In this document: one piece after another, positions 1 through 8,304 of the stretch | How the letters are laid out: every line of letters begins with the position of its first letter | Numbering within the stretch: position 1 is the stretch's first letter | Assembly: GCA_026416715.1 (NCBI GenBank) | Contig: JAOAEQ010000014.1 | Span: 22,106-86,105, forward strand | Source: a bacterium | Lineage (GTDB): Bacteria; UBP4; UBA4092; JAOAEQ01 | DNA length: 64,000 bases | Reading direction: 5' to 3' | Notes under the pieces: model-generated | Seen by the model: the letters and a program-made list of their open reading frames with translations, nothing else | Told to the model about the DNA's origin: nothing | The model's database searches: none | Made by a program: the position numbers and the translations under genes

Positions 1-59
1 ATTAAGGGAGTCAAATCATCTTCCAGCCCAATTTCTTCAATATCTATAGTATCAGCCAT
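1..59 (-). CDS. Start of a truncated unknown protein (5' end only)
   Basis: Reading leftwards from an ATG at 59 the frame is open to the window edge and gives 19 residues beginning MADTIDIEEIGLE, a very acidic N-terminus. An AGGA sits six bases upstream of the ATG, a plausible ribosome binding site. The gene follows the ankyrin-repeat gene on the same strand with a 44-base gap, so the two are probably co-transcribed. Too little is visible to name a family. Confidence 0.5.
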   Translation of the reverse strand, partial: MADTIDIEEIGLEDDLTPL

Positions 60-103
60 AATTTTCCTGAAATCAATACTATTCGGATACAGTCTCTCCT
101 TTG

Positions 104-760
104 TTATTCTTTCGCCCCAGCAGATTTTAGTAAGTTGACGAGTTCCGAATAGTTCCTATTCTGTGCGAATTTCAATGCAGTCCATCCATATCGGTCTTTC
201 GCATTCAGGTCAGCGTTTTTTCTGATGAGTAGTGATGCTATATCCAGCAACCCGTTACGAGCAGCAAACATTAACGCAGTTTCATTAAATATAGTTACGG
301 CGTTAACGTTTGCTCCACTTTCTAGAAGAAGTTCAACTATTTCCTGATGCTGATAATACACCGCAAAAATTAATGCAGTCCATCCAAACGCGGTTGTCGC
401 AATATTGGGGTTTGCCCCGTGGGATAATAATAATTTCGCTATTTCTATTCTTCCGAGCTTTGCAGCGAGCATTAACGCAGTCCAGTTCCGTTTATCCACC
501 GCATTAACATTAGCCTTATGTTCTAGCAGAAGTTCTACGATATCGGTTGTTCCATGTTTAACCGCAAAATGTAATGCTGGAACACCATCTGGTGATGTTG
601 TATTCGGGTCTATTCCGGCAGCGAGAAATAATGAAACAATCTTATCCTCTCCGGATTCAAGATATGAGAGAAAGGTTGCGGAACTGAACTCAATATTCAG
701 CCGTTTCAGTTCTTGACGTGCTGGTTCGGAAGATATATTCGACATAACATATCCCAGCAT
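104..760 (-). CDS. Ankyrin-repeat protein
   Basis: This 218-residue protein is almost entirely ankyrin repeats. About five and a half 33-residue units run from residue 30 to the C-terminus, with repeated signatures such as GWTALIFA, EIVELLLESGANVNA and DIASLLIRKNADLNA. No signal peptide or membrane segment is evident, so it is probably cytoplasmic. Ankyrin stacks bind other proteins; no catalytic domain is attached, so the partner cannot be read from sequence. It lies 16 bases downstream of the CHC2-GGDEF gene and probably shares its mRNA. A second in-frame ATG at 745 has a slightly better GGGA upstream and may be the true start. Confidence 0.85.
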   Translation of the reverse strand: MLGYVMSNISSEPARQELKRLNIEFSSATFLSYLESGEDKIVSLFLAAGIDPNTTSPDGVPALHFAVKHGTTDIVELLLEHKANVNAVDKRNWTALMLAAKLGRIEIAKLLLSHGANPNIATTAFGWTALIFAVYYQHQEIVELLLESGANVNAVTIFNETALMFAARNGLLDIASLLIRKNADLNAKDRYGWTALKFAQNRNYSELVNLLKSAGAKE

Positions 761-776
761 TTCAGGAATGTAAAGT

Positions 777-1637
777 TTAACTTGATTCCGCTAGTCGTAA
801 CGTCATCCGTCTCTTCTGAAGGGCTTCGGTAATCAATGATTTACTGGTTTTATGCGTTCGCCCTTTTTGTCCATCATACGTAGTTACACTATAATTAAAG
901 ATGATATTTTCAATCGGCATCGTCTGTAAAGTTGAGAAACTGCCATTGGTCAATTGTTTTTTAATTTTTCGTAGAAGGATAGTAACACCTTTTTCGTCTG
1001 TATCCGGGAGAATCAATAGAATCAATTCATCAGAATATTGTGCAACAATATCAATCCCACGAACTATTTTCGGTAACCAATTCGCTATTTCAACAATCAG
1101 CGTTTTTTTCGTCCAGTATTCTTGTGAAGGTAATCCAATGTTTTGAATATTGATTTCAAGGAGCACCAACGTTACCTTATTTTTTTGTCGTTCGGCACGG
1201 CGCATTTCCAAAGTAACAAGCCGATTGATTTGTTTCAAATCGGCTGGAAAATAATTTAATTCATCACTCGCGGTACTTATTCCCGATTCTTTCTGAACCC
1301 CAACGATTTCCGCTGCTTCTTTTTCAATCCCGAGTTTCGTTGCCCAAAATGTTACACTATCTATAAGGGGAATATTTTTACCAAGTGAATATAACTCTAA
1401 TAAGTTGCCACCCTTATATCCAGCACAAGGTACATACGAACATTTGAAATGCTTGCGGTCTAAATCTATTGCTAAACTTCGAACCACGGTATCTTTATGA
1501 ATCGGACAGAACACGCGCATCAAATTCCCATTAAAGGTTGCCTGATGCTTCTGGTCAATCCCTAATGCAGATAGCACCTCTTGCGGGGTTAATAGATTCA
1601 AGATGCGAGTAACTAAAATATCGAATTGCGTCGCCAT
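777..1637 (-). CDS. CHC2-type zinc finger fused to a degenerate GGDEF domain
   Basis: The N-terminal part (about residues 15-100) resembles the DnaG/CHC2 zinc-binding domain. C44 and H47 (CPIH) pair with C66 and C71 in FKCSYVPC, followed by GGNLLELYS as in primases. The C-terminal part (about 140-285) has the order and hydrophobic pattern of a diguanylate cyclase, with DIVAQYSDELILLILPDTD where active enzymes have a GGDEF signature. The GG is replaced by YS, so cyclase activity is unlikely; ligand binding or dimerisation is possible. There is no primase catalytic TOPRIM domain. No Shine-Dalgarno sequence is obvious before the ATG. The ankyrin gene follows 16 bases later. I know of no function for this fusion; domain calls are from motif pattern only. 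Confidence 0.7.
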   Translation of the reverse strand: MATQFDILVTRILNLLTPQEVLSALGIDQKHQATFNGNLMRVFCPIHKDTVVRSLAIDLDRKHFKCSYVPCAGYKGGNLLELYSLGKNIPLIDSVTFWATKLGIEKEAAEIVGVQKESGISTASDELNYFPADLKQINRLVTLEMRRAERQKNKVTLVLLEINIQNIGLPSQEYWTKKTLIVEIANWLPKIVRGIDIVAQYSDELILLILPDTDEKGVTILLRKIKKQLTNGSFSTLQTMPIENIIFNYSVTTYDGQKGRTHKTSKSLITEALQKRRMTLRLAESS

Positions 1638-1779
1638 AGTAGTATCTACTGCGAGTGTTTACGCTACGGACAAGTTTAGGTGTCAATGGCTATTAATGTT
1701 ATTTCTGTTTAAGTATACATTAGATAACAGACGATATGCAAGTCGAGAAAAGAAGAAATGAAATAATATATATTATCTC

Positions 1780-1808
1780 TTGACAAGAATGGGTTGCTAG
1801 CATAGGAT
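1780..1808 (+). promoter_or_regulatory. Sigma-70-type promoter upstream of fmdB
   Basis: TTGACA at 1780-1785 is separated by exactly 17 bases from TAGGAT at 1803-1808. It points toward the FmdB gene at 1953, leaving an untranslated leader of roughly 140 bases. The 315-base stretch 1638-1952 otherwise holds nothing I recognise; an AT-rich minus-strand ORF in it looks spurious. Confidence 0.5.
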
Positions 1809-1952
1809 AATTAGATAAAAATGAAGCTAAATTAATAGATTTTGATGTCGAAATAATCGAAAATTCAAGATATTTTAACGAATAAAAGACAAAATAACGT
1901 AGCGTTTTGTTGGTTTTGGACTTCAAGTTTATTATTAGGTTACGTCATCATT

Positions 1953-2186
1953 ATGCCAATTTATGAATTTCAATGTTTAAAATGCCATAAAATATTTGAA
2001 CGGCTGATTTTATCTAAACACGATATAACTGAAGTTGTCTGCCCGAAATGTAAGAGTAACCAGACTCGCCGGCTACTATCTCGATTTGGGTTAGGCGGAA
2101 ATTCGTCAGGAGAAAGCAAGGCGTCGGGAAGTAGTAGTGCTTCTTGTTCGACCTGTTCTGGAGGGGATTGTAGTTCTTGTAAATAA
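1953..2186 (+). CDS. FmdB-family zinc ribbon protein
   Basis: A 77-residue protein with the FmdB/CxxC_CXXC_SSSS regulatory zinc-ribbon pattern. It starts MPIYEFQCLKC, has a second CPKC pair near residue 32, and carries the typical low-complexity tail rich in Ser, Gly and Cys (SSASCSTCSGGDCSSCK). Family members are short putative regulatory or metal-binding proteins; the name derives from the formamidase locus and says little about function. The gene leads a plus-strand run with two membrane-protein genes 86 and 338 bases downstream. Confidence 0.85.
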   Translation: MPIYEFQCLKCHKIFERLILSKHDITEVVCPKCKSNQTRRLLSRFGLGGNSSGESKASGSSSASCSTCSGGDCSSCK

Positions 2187-2272
2187 CTTGACTCATTCGT
2201 TGATTTAAGATTAAACGATCATAATCCTCAACTAAAGGTGAACTAAAAAGGTCAAAGCAAGGAGATAATGAT

Positions 2273-2512
2273 ATGATTTTTCAGGTAATTATTGCAATAA
2301 TCATTTTTCTCATAGGATTTTATTGCGGGAAAATCTGGGTAACTAAACTTGCTGGGAAAACCATTTCGTTTTCGTTACGGAGTGCATTAACCGTAATTTT
2401 TTTAATTTTAGTCGCTATCATAATAATTGGTAGCATAATTTTTTCATACCGGCCGCAGGCAGGCGAAGAACCAATTTCTACGCCTGAACAGGTCGCTCCG
2501 CCAGTAAAATAA
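2273..2512 (+). CDS. Small two-helix membrane protein
   Basis: A 79-residue protein with two hydrophobic segments (about residues 3-19 and 38-60) separated by a short basic loop and followed by a proline-rich tail. A good AAGGAG lies upstream of the ATG. The next gene starts 12 bases after its stop, so the two are very likely co-transcribed and may form a membrane unit. I do not recognise a family. Confidence 0.7.
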   Translation: MIFQVIIAIIIFLIGFYCGKIWVTKLAGKTISFSLRSALTVIFLILVAIIIIGSIIFSYRPQAGEEPISTPEQVAPPVK

Positions 2513-2524
2513 ATTACAATCGAT

Positions 2525-3847
2525 ATGGAACCAAACCAAAACAAAAAGGATACCTTGAATCAAAATAATCTTGCTGAACCGCAATCCGCTGCGGAACCAC
2601 TGGTTCGGTTTCGATTGCTACCGTTTTTTCAAGAGGTTCGACTCACCAGCCCGAATTTCGTTTTCGGATTAACCCTTATTTTTATTGCCCTGCTCTGGAT
2701 AATCCTTTTCATCGCTCCCTTTACTAACCTCCAAATGATGACGCAGATGTTTGCGGCTTATGCCAGTGGGATGATAGTAACTTTTGTTCTGACTTTTTTC
2801 ATGACGCTTCTTGCCGGCATATTAAATTCAAAATACTCGCCCCGAGTCGTAGATGTTTTGTTCTCGCAGTGGACGATTGGATATATGTTTTTATTCATTG
2901 TAAGCATAATTTATGCCCTGTTGAATATTAAAGGAAACGTTTCTGAATGGCATCTCCGTTTCGGATTTGGTTTACTTTCAACCTGTTTATTCCTCTTAAT
3001 ACCCTATATTGTTTTCGTTAAAGAATATCTAAAACCGGCACAATATTTAGATAAAATTAAACGATATGCTATGTTAAAAATCCAGCATATGTCCGCGGAA
3101 ACCGAATCATTACCGGAGGAAATTAACCAAATAGATTATCTAGTGGTCAGCAGCCAGCGAGTAGATGATTATGATACTTTTGAAAAGGGATTGGAAAGTC
3201 TAGCGAATCTAATTGACTATTTACCGAATGAACAAACGAAACAGCATCTTATTCAGCGGTTTGAATCCATTGCCCGGTCGTTTATTACGAAACCGCATGC
3301 GCCGGTTATCGTTATCGGATATTTAGAAAAACTCGGGTTGAATGCAATCCAGTCATCTCGGTATGCTATCGTTCAACAGATCAATGAAGCGTTGATTAAC
3401 ATCGGCGAAGATGCAACGAAGATACATGGTACTTTTGTGGTGAATAGGATTATTGCGATTTTCAACCGTTTTGGCAAAGAAATCTGTTATAAAAAAGATT
3501 GGACTACGGTCACCAAACAGCTATTCCGCAATCTCGGTAATCTTGGCGACCAGTGTTTGAAACGGAAATTACCCGCCAGTTGTGAAGCGATTGCAAAAAG
3601 TCTTGGCGAACTTGGCGAACTTGTCGGAAAATCATCTGATTTTGAAGATTTAACCTATGAAGTGGTAAATTTACTTAAATCGTTATCACATACCGCAAAA
3701 TTAGCGGATTATGATGAAGTACGAAAAGCGATTGTTCTATCGTTAGGGAATATCGGCAAAGTTACGACCACACAGCCGGGATTAAAAGAATTAACGAGTT
3801 ATATTATTTCTGCTTGGGAACAAAGTTCTGAAGGATTGGAAATGTAG
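2525..3847 (+). CDS. Polytopic membrane protein with large helical cytoplasmic domain
   Basis: 440 residues. Four hydrophobic segments occupy roughly residues 45-170, the third following the string YSPRVVDVLF, which resembles the core of DUF2254-type membrane proteins. Residues 175-440 are soluble, rich in alpha helix, with repeated short units containing LGNLGD, LGELGE and LGNIGK that suggest HEAT-like or armadillo-like packing. A DUF2254 relationship is a guess from one motif and the topology. The gene is tightly linked to the small membrane protein upstream and is followed by a MEMO-family gene after 93 bases. Confidence 0.65.
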   Translation: MEPNQNKKDTLNQNNLAEPQSAAEPLVRFRLLPFFQEVRLTSPNFVFGLTLIFIALLWIILFIAPFTNLQMMTQMFAAYASGMIVTFVLTFFMTLLAGILNSKYSPRVVDVLFSQWTIGYMFLFIVSIIYALLNIKGNVSEWHLRFGFGLLSTCLFLLIPYIVFVKEYLKPAQYLDKIKRYAMLKIQHMSAETESLPEEINQIDYLVVSSQRVDDYDTFEKGLESLANLIDYLPNEQTKQHLIQRFESIARSFITKPHAPVIVIGYLEKLGLNAIQSSRYAIVQQINEALINIGEDATKIHGTFVVNRIIAIFNRFGKEICYKKDWTTVTKQLFRNLGNLGDQCLKRKLPASCEAIAKSLGELGELVGKSSDFEDLTYEVVNLLKSLSHTAKLADYDEVRKAIVLSLGNIGKVTTTQPGLKELTSYIISAWEQSSEGLEM

Positions 3848-3940
3848 ATGAAAAGAAGCAAGAAGTGAGATGTCAGAAGTTAGAAATTCATTTTGTTCTA
3901 TCTTACATGTTACATCTAACATCTTGCATCTGCTTGATTA

Positions 3941-4756
3941 ATGTTGATACGACAACCGAGTGTTAGTGGTCATTTATATCCCGCAGACCCTGAGAAGTTA
4001 AAAGACCTGATTCAATCATTTCTACCCAAGAAAAAAGGGGCACAGGAACCAGTATTAGGTATTATTGTTCCGCATTCGGGATATAACTTTTGTGGAAACA
4101 TTCTTGCCGCGACATATCAGCGGGTTGTTCTGCCGGAAACTATCATTATTTTAGGGCCAAACCATAGCCAACAGGGAGACCCGATGGCATTATTTGCTCG
4201 CGGGCTCTGGCAAACTCCACTTGGTGAGGTTGAAGTTGATACAAAACTAGCGCTGGAAATAAAACTGCATTCAAAAGATTTATTAGATGAACCGGAAGCG
4301 CATGAATCTGAACACGCGATCGAAGTCCAGCTGCCGATGTTACAATATTTCGCACAAAAAAAATTTAAGATTGTTCCGATTACAATAGCAACGTATAAAG
4401 ATGCTACGATTGGATTCGAGTTGGGGTTTGCGATTGCCCGCGCGATCAATACACTGAACAAACAAGTTACAATCATTGCGACTACCGATTTAACTCAAGA
4501 CGAATCGCAGGAAATGGCAAATCGGAAAGACCAACGGATTATCAATGCGATTCTGCGTCTCGAACCGCAGGGGGTCGTTACCACGATCCGACGGTATGGT
4601 GCAAAAGTTTGCGGAAGTGCTGCGGTGGTAGCAATGTTAACCGCAGTTAAAGAACTTGGCGCATCCCAAGCGGAATTAGTGCAATATGGTACTTCAGGCG
4701 ATGCTACCGGTGACTATTCAAAAGTCTGGGGATTCGCTGGAATTTTAATTAAATGA
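3941..4756 (+). CDS. MEMO-family protein (AmmeMemoRadiSam system protein B)
   Basis: 271 residues matching the MEMO family along its length: the N-terminal RQPSVSGHLYPADP, the VPHSGYNFCG segment, the GPNHSQQGDP segment and the EHAIEVQLPMLQ segment, which carry the conserved His and acidic residues of the extradiol-dioxygenase-like fold. In bacteria this protein is often encoded with an AMMECR1-domain protein and a radical SAM protein. Neither partner is in this window, so the protein is standalone here and its substrate is unknown. The ATG at 3941 has no clear Shine-Dalgarno sequence. Imperfect mirrored AGAAGT/ATCTAACATC words fill the gap before it. Confidence 0.9.
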   Translation: MLIRQPSVSGHLYPADPEKLKDLIQSFLPKKKGAQEPVLGIIVPHSGYNFCGNILAATYQRVVLPETIIILGPNHSQQGDPMALFARGLWQTPLGEVEVDTKLALEIKLHSKDLLDEPEAHESEHAIEVQLPMLQYFAQKKFKIVPITIATYKDATIGFELGFAIARAINTLNKQVTIIATTDLTQDESQEMANRKDQRIINAILRLEPQGVVTTIRRYGAKVCGSAAVVAMLTAVKELGASQAELVQYGTSGDATGDYSKVWGFAGILIK

Positions 4757-4861
4757 ACGAAATCGGTGGTCTGAAGTTTACCTCACGATCAGACTGGATT
4801 AGACTGAGCAATTGCCGATTTTTCTGGTTTGGTTTTATTTTCATAAGGAGGAACTACGGAA

Positions 4862-5725
4862 ATGAAGACTATCAAAGTTAAAGCGCCGGTGAGAATTGAT
4901 TTTGCCGGCGGTTGGACAGATGTTCCGCCATATTGCGAAGAAGTCGGTGGAACTGTGGTTAACGCTACTATCGATAAATATGTTGAGGGAACCTTTATTA
5001 TTGATGAACAAGACCGAATTAGTGTTCAATATCAGAGTGATATTCCGATATCTTCAGGGTTAGGAACCTCAGCAACCATGAATGTTGTCTGGTTGAAATT
5101 AGTCAAGAGTCAGGTTGAAAATTTTGCTATTGCAGAAAAATCGTTCTGGTTAGAGAAATTGCTCGGTATCGCGGGCGGTCGGCAAGACCAATATGCGTCA
5201 GCAATCGGTGGAATAAATTATATGATGTTTAATATGGATCAGACAACCGTTTTCCCGATTCAGGTTTCGCCTTCGTTTATTCAAGAAATGGAAGATAATA
5301 TGGTACTCTGTTATACCGGAAAAGCGCGATTATCCAGCAATATTATCACGGTGGTTATGAAAAATTTCAAAGAAGGTAACCGCGAAACAGTTACCGGTTT
5401 AACCCAAATCCGAACCGCAGCGCAATTGATGAAATCTGCATTAGAACAAGGAAACCTAAAAAAAGTAGCGGAACTGATTAATCAGAATTGGGATGGGCAG
5501 AAGAAACTCTCACCGGAAGTCTCAACTGAACAGATGGAATTATTATTCCGGTTAGCGTTTGCGCATGGCGCGATTGCTGGAAAAGCTTGCGGTGCAGGTG
5601 GCGGTGGTAGTCTCTTATTTATCGGCGATAAACAGAAAATTTCCGCTGCATTACAGGCGCACTGTCAAATTATTCCGTTCCATTTTGATTTCAACGGACT
5701 GCAGATTCAAATCCAAGAAAAATAA
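4862..5725 (+). CDS. GHMP-family sugar kinase (fucokinase / heptose-7-P kinase-like)
   Basis: 287 residues with the three GHMP-kinase signatures. These are an N-terminal APVRIDFAGGWTDVPPYC substrate motif, the phosphate loop PISSGLGTSATMN near residue 62, and the C-terminal CGAGGGGSLLF. The RIDFAGGWTD form is typical of kinases acting on free or phosphorylated sugars such as fucose or heptose-7-phosphate. It is shorter than HddA (about 330-340). A strong AAGGAGG precedes the ATG. It sits directly before the two UDP-xylose genes, which suggests nucleotide-sugar or surface glycan supply; the exact sugar cannot be told from sequence. Confidence 0.85.
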   Translation: MKTIKVKAPVRIDFAGGWTDVPPYCEEVGGTVVNATIDKYVEGTFIIDEQDRISVQYQSDIPISSGLGTSATMNVVWLKLVKSQVENFAIAEKSFWLEKLLGIAGGRQDQYASAIGGINYMMFNMDQTTVFPIQVSPSFIQEMEDNMVLCYTGKARLSSNIITVVMKNFKEGNRETVTGLTQIRTAAQLMKSALEQGNLKKVAELINQNWDGQKKLSPEVSTEQMELLFRLAFAHGAIAGKACGAGGGGSLLFIGDKQKISAALQAHCQIIPFHFDFNGLQIQIQEK

Positions 5726-5750
5726 AATAAAGGATAACGTACTCAGGATA

Positions 5751-5777
5751 ACGTATGACCATTAGAACCTCATACGT
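5751..5777 (+). repeat. Eight-base-pair inverted repeat before the UDP-glucuronate decarboxylase gene
   Basis: ACGTATGA (5751-5758) and TCATACGT (5770-5777) form a perfect eight-pair stem with an eleven-base loop. It lies 21 bases before the UXS start codon, just after two copies of GGATAACGTA. No Shine-Dalgarno sequence is visible between the hairpin and the ATG. It could be an operator or a leader hairpin. Confidence 0.4.
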
Positions 5778-5798
5778 AGTTCTTAGTACGAATATATA

Positions 5799-6740
5799 AT
5801 GCCTAGAACCGTTGTTACCGGCGGTGCCGGATTTATTGGGTCACATCTTTGTGACCGTTTAATTAAAGAAGGACATGAAGTTATCGCTATAGATAACTTG
5901 ATTACCGGAAACACTGATAATATTGCGCATTTACACAATCTACCGTTCAAGTTTATCAAACAAGATGTTACAGAATATATTTATATTGAAGGGAAAATAG
6001 ATTATGTACTCCATTTTGCCTCACCAGCGAGCCCCATTGATTATCTTGAATATCCCATTCAGACGCTCAAAGTCGGGTCGCTAGGAACCCATAAAGCGCT
6101 CGGATTAGCGAAAGCGAAACAAGCGGTTTTTTTACTCGCATCAACCTCGGAATGTTACGGTGACCCCTTAGTTCATCCGCAGCCCGAAAGTTATTGGGGT
6201 AATGTTAACCCCATTGGACCTCGAGGTGTGTATGATGAAGCGAAACGGTTTGCCGAAGCAATGACAATGGCGTACCACCGGGTTCATAAGATGAAAACGC
6301 ATATCGTTCGAATATTTAACACATACGGTCCACGTATGCGGATTCATGATGGTCGAGTTGTTCCGAATTTCATTTATCAAGCATTACATGGTCAACCGCT
6401 GACAGTCTATGGCGATGGCAGCCAGACGCGCAGTTTCTGTTATATTTCGGATTTAATTGAAGGGATATATCGTCTCTTACAAACTGATTATGCTGAACCG
6501 GTTAATCTGGGAAACCCGAACGAAATGTCAATACTTGCGTTTGCGCAGAAAATCAATGCATTAATGGGCAATAAATGTTCTATCGAATTTAAGCCATTGC
6601 CCGTCGATGACCCGAAACAACGGAAGCCAGATATTTCCTTAGCGAAGAAGTTGCTCGGTTGGGAACCGAAAGTTTCATTAGATGAAGGATTGAGACTCAC
6701 TATCCAATGGTTTCAAGATAAAAGCCGTTCAAATAGGTAA
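5799..6740 (+). CDS. uxs: UDP-glucuronate decarboxylase (UDP-xylose synthase)
   Basis: 313 residues of the extended SDR fold: the NAD-binding GGAGFIGSH at residues 8-16, STSECYGDP with the active-site Ser region, and the catalytic YDEAK within [14 protein letters not shown]. The [11 protein letters not shown] arrangement and the short C-terminal domain are characteristic of UDP-xylose synthases rather than dTDP-glucose dehydratases. The reaction is oxidation and decarboxylation of UDP-glucuronate to UDP-xylose in the cytoplasm. The neighbouring UDP-glucose 6-dehydrogenase makes its substrate, which strongly supports the call. Confidence 0.9.
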   Translation: MPRTVVTGGAGFIGSHLCDRLIKEGHEVIAIDNLITGNTDNIAHLHNLPFKFIKQDVTEYIYIEGKIDYVLHFASPASPIDYLEYPIQTLKVGSLGTHKALGLAKAKQAVFLLASTSECYGDPLVHPQPESYWGNVNPIGPRGVYDEAKRFAEAMTMAYHRVHKMKTHIVRIFNTYGPRMRIHDGRVVPNFIYQALHGQPLTVYGDGSQTRSFCYISDLIEGIYRLLQTDYAEPVNLGNPNEMSILAFAQKINALMGNKCSIEFKPLPVDDPKQRKPDISLAKKLLGWEPKVSLDEGLRLTIQWFQDKSRSNR

Positions 6741-6799
6741 GGATTCGACTTTCCGCAATGCCTTATCCATATCGCAATTGCTCCTGAAAAATAATAAAC

Positions 6800-6829
6800 T
6801 TGGTTCAATAGACTGTTTTTATTTATAAT
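6800..6829 (+). promoter_or_regulatory. Probable promoter of the UDP-glucose dehydrogenase gene
   Basis: TTGGTT at 6800-6805 is 18 bases from a perfect TATAAT at 6824-6829. The start codon is at 6920, giving a leader of about 85 bases that ends in a strong AGGAGGG. Inside the leader is a short palindrome, AATCTA-A-TAGATT. The dehydrogenase can therefore be transcribed apart from the upstream genes. Confidence 0.45.
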
Positions 6830-6919
6830 ATTTGAATAAATCTAATAGATTAGATGAACTGGATGGTTCACCTACAATAATCAAGTTCTATATCTTATAG
6901 GTATAGGAGGGCATCTCGA

Positions 6920-8209
6920 ATGAAAGTATGTGTTATAGGAACTGGATATGTTGGATTGACAACCGGTGCAGTGTTTGCTGATTTAGGAAACGAAGTGGTT
7001 TGTGTCGATAATATTAAAGAGAAAATTGATATGTTGAATAAAGGGATTATGCCAATTTACGAACCTGGTCTCGAAGAAATGGTACATCGGAATAAAAAAG
7101 ATGGTCGGTTGATTTTTACGACGGATATAGCGTTTGGGGTTAAACGGTCAGAAGTGATTTTTATCGCAGTAGGTACGCCGCCAAAACCTAATGGCGAAAC
7201 CGATTTATCTCAGGTGGAAGCAGCAGCGATTAAGATAGCACAAAATCTTGATTCCTATAAAGTTATCGTTAATAAAAGCACGGTTCCGATTGGAACTGGT
7301 GATTTTGTTCGGCAGATCATTGAGGCTAACCGAAAAAAGAATGTTGATTTCGATGTGGTTTCAAACCCTGAATTTCTCAAAGAAGGTTCCGCAATTAATG
7401 ATACGCTCAATCCTGACCGAATTGTTATTGGCGCACCGAGCCAGAATGTTGCGATGAAACTATTAGAACTCTATGCGCCGCTAGAACGGCCTATGCTGAT
7501 TACCGACGTTTATTCAGCGGAAATGATTAAATATGCCAGCAACGCATTTCTAGCAACAAAAATCTCGTTTATTAATGCGATTGCGAACATCTGCGAAAAA
7601 GCGGGTGCGGATGTAACTGATGTGATTAAAGGAGTTGGTGCAGATTCACGTATCGGTCATGCGTTTCTTCAAGCTGGACTTGGTTATGGCGGTTCCTGTT
7701 TTCCAAAAGATGTCGAGTCGTTAATCCATACTTCCAGCAAGTTCGGGGAAGAGTTTAAGTTGCTCAAATCTGTTGTTGAAATAAATAAAATGCGGGTTCC
7801 TCGGTTTATCCAGCGGATGAAAAAAGAGTTGAAATCAATGAAAGGAAAAACTATTGCTATTCTTGGCCTTGCGTTTAAACCAAATACTGACGATTTGCGC
7901 GAAGCAAAATCGTTAGAAGTTATCCGTCTGTTACTCGATGAAGGAGCGAAAATTCAGGCGTATGATCCGATAGCAATTGAAAACTGTAAAAAAATCTTTC
8001 CAAAACTAAAATATTGTAATAATGCGTATGATGCAGCGAAAAACGCTGATGCTTTAGTTATCGTTACCGAATGGAATGAATTTAAATTCTTGGCGCTCGA
8101 CCGGTTGAAAGAAGTTATGAAACAACCGATTATCTTCGATGGACGGAACTTGCTTGACCCGAAGCGAGTGCGCGCTACCGGATTCAAGTACTTCGGAGTA
8201 GGACGATAA
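6920..8209 (+). CDS. ugd: UDP-glucose 6-dehydrogenase
   Basis: 429 residues, full length for the family. The N-terminal Rossmann motif GTGYVGLTTG binds NAD. The catalytic cysteine is C260 in GGSCFPKD, and the FKPNTDDLREA segment marks the C-terminal UDP-binding domain. The enzyme oxidises UDP-glucose twice to UDP-glucuronate, the substrate of the adjacent UDP-xylose synthase, so the pair forms a complete two-step route. It has its own probable promoter and a strong AGGAGGG ribosome site. The next gene, selD, follows after 95 bases. Confidence 0.95.
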   Translation: MKVCVIGTGYVGLTTGAVFADLGNEVVCVDNIKEKIDMLNKGIMPIYEPGLEEMVHRNKKDGRLIFTTDIAFGVKRSEVIFIAVGTPPKPNGETDLSQVEAAAIKIAQNLDSYKVIVNKSTVPIGTGDFVRQIIEANRKKNVDFDVVSNPEFLKEGSAINDTLNPDRIVIGAPSQNVAMKLLELYAPLERPMLITDVYSAEMIKYASNAFLATKISFINAIANICEKAGADVTDVIKGVGADSRIGHAFLQAGLGYGGSCFPKDVESLIHTSSKFGEEFKLLKSVVEINKMRVPRFIQRMKKELKSMKGKTIAILGLAFKPNTDDLREAKSLEVIRLLLDEGAKIQAYDPIAIENCKKIFPKLKYCNNAYDAAKNADALVIVTEWNEFKFLALDRLKEVMKQPIIFDGRNLLDPKRVRATGFKYFGVGR

Positions 8210-8304
8210 TCATAAATATTTATTTTCGAAATGCGAATGTCGAAACAAAAAAGACAAACTGCAATAACAACAATCAGATTTACTATCACAATGCAATAAA
8301 ATGT

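Noticed and set aside
1720-1926. 68-residue minus-strand ORF
   Set aside because: AT-rich composition without motifs, ribosome site or neighbours; it overlaps the fmdB promoter region.
3850-3940. Mirrored AGAAGT/ATCTAACATC words before the MEMO gene
   Set aside because: Too imperfect to claim as a hairpin or repeat element.
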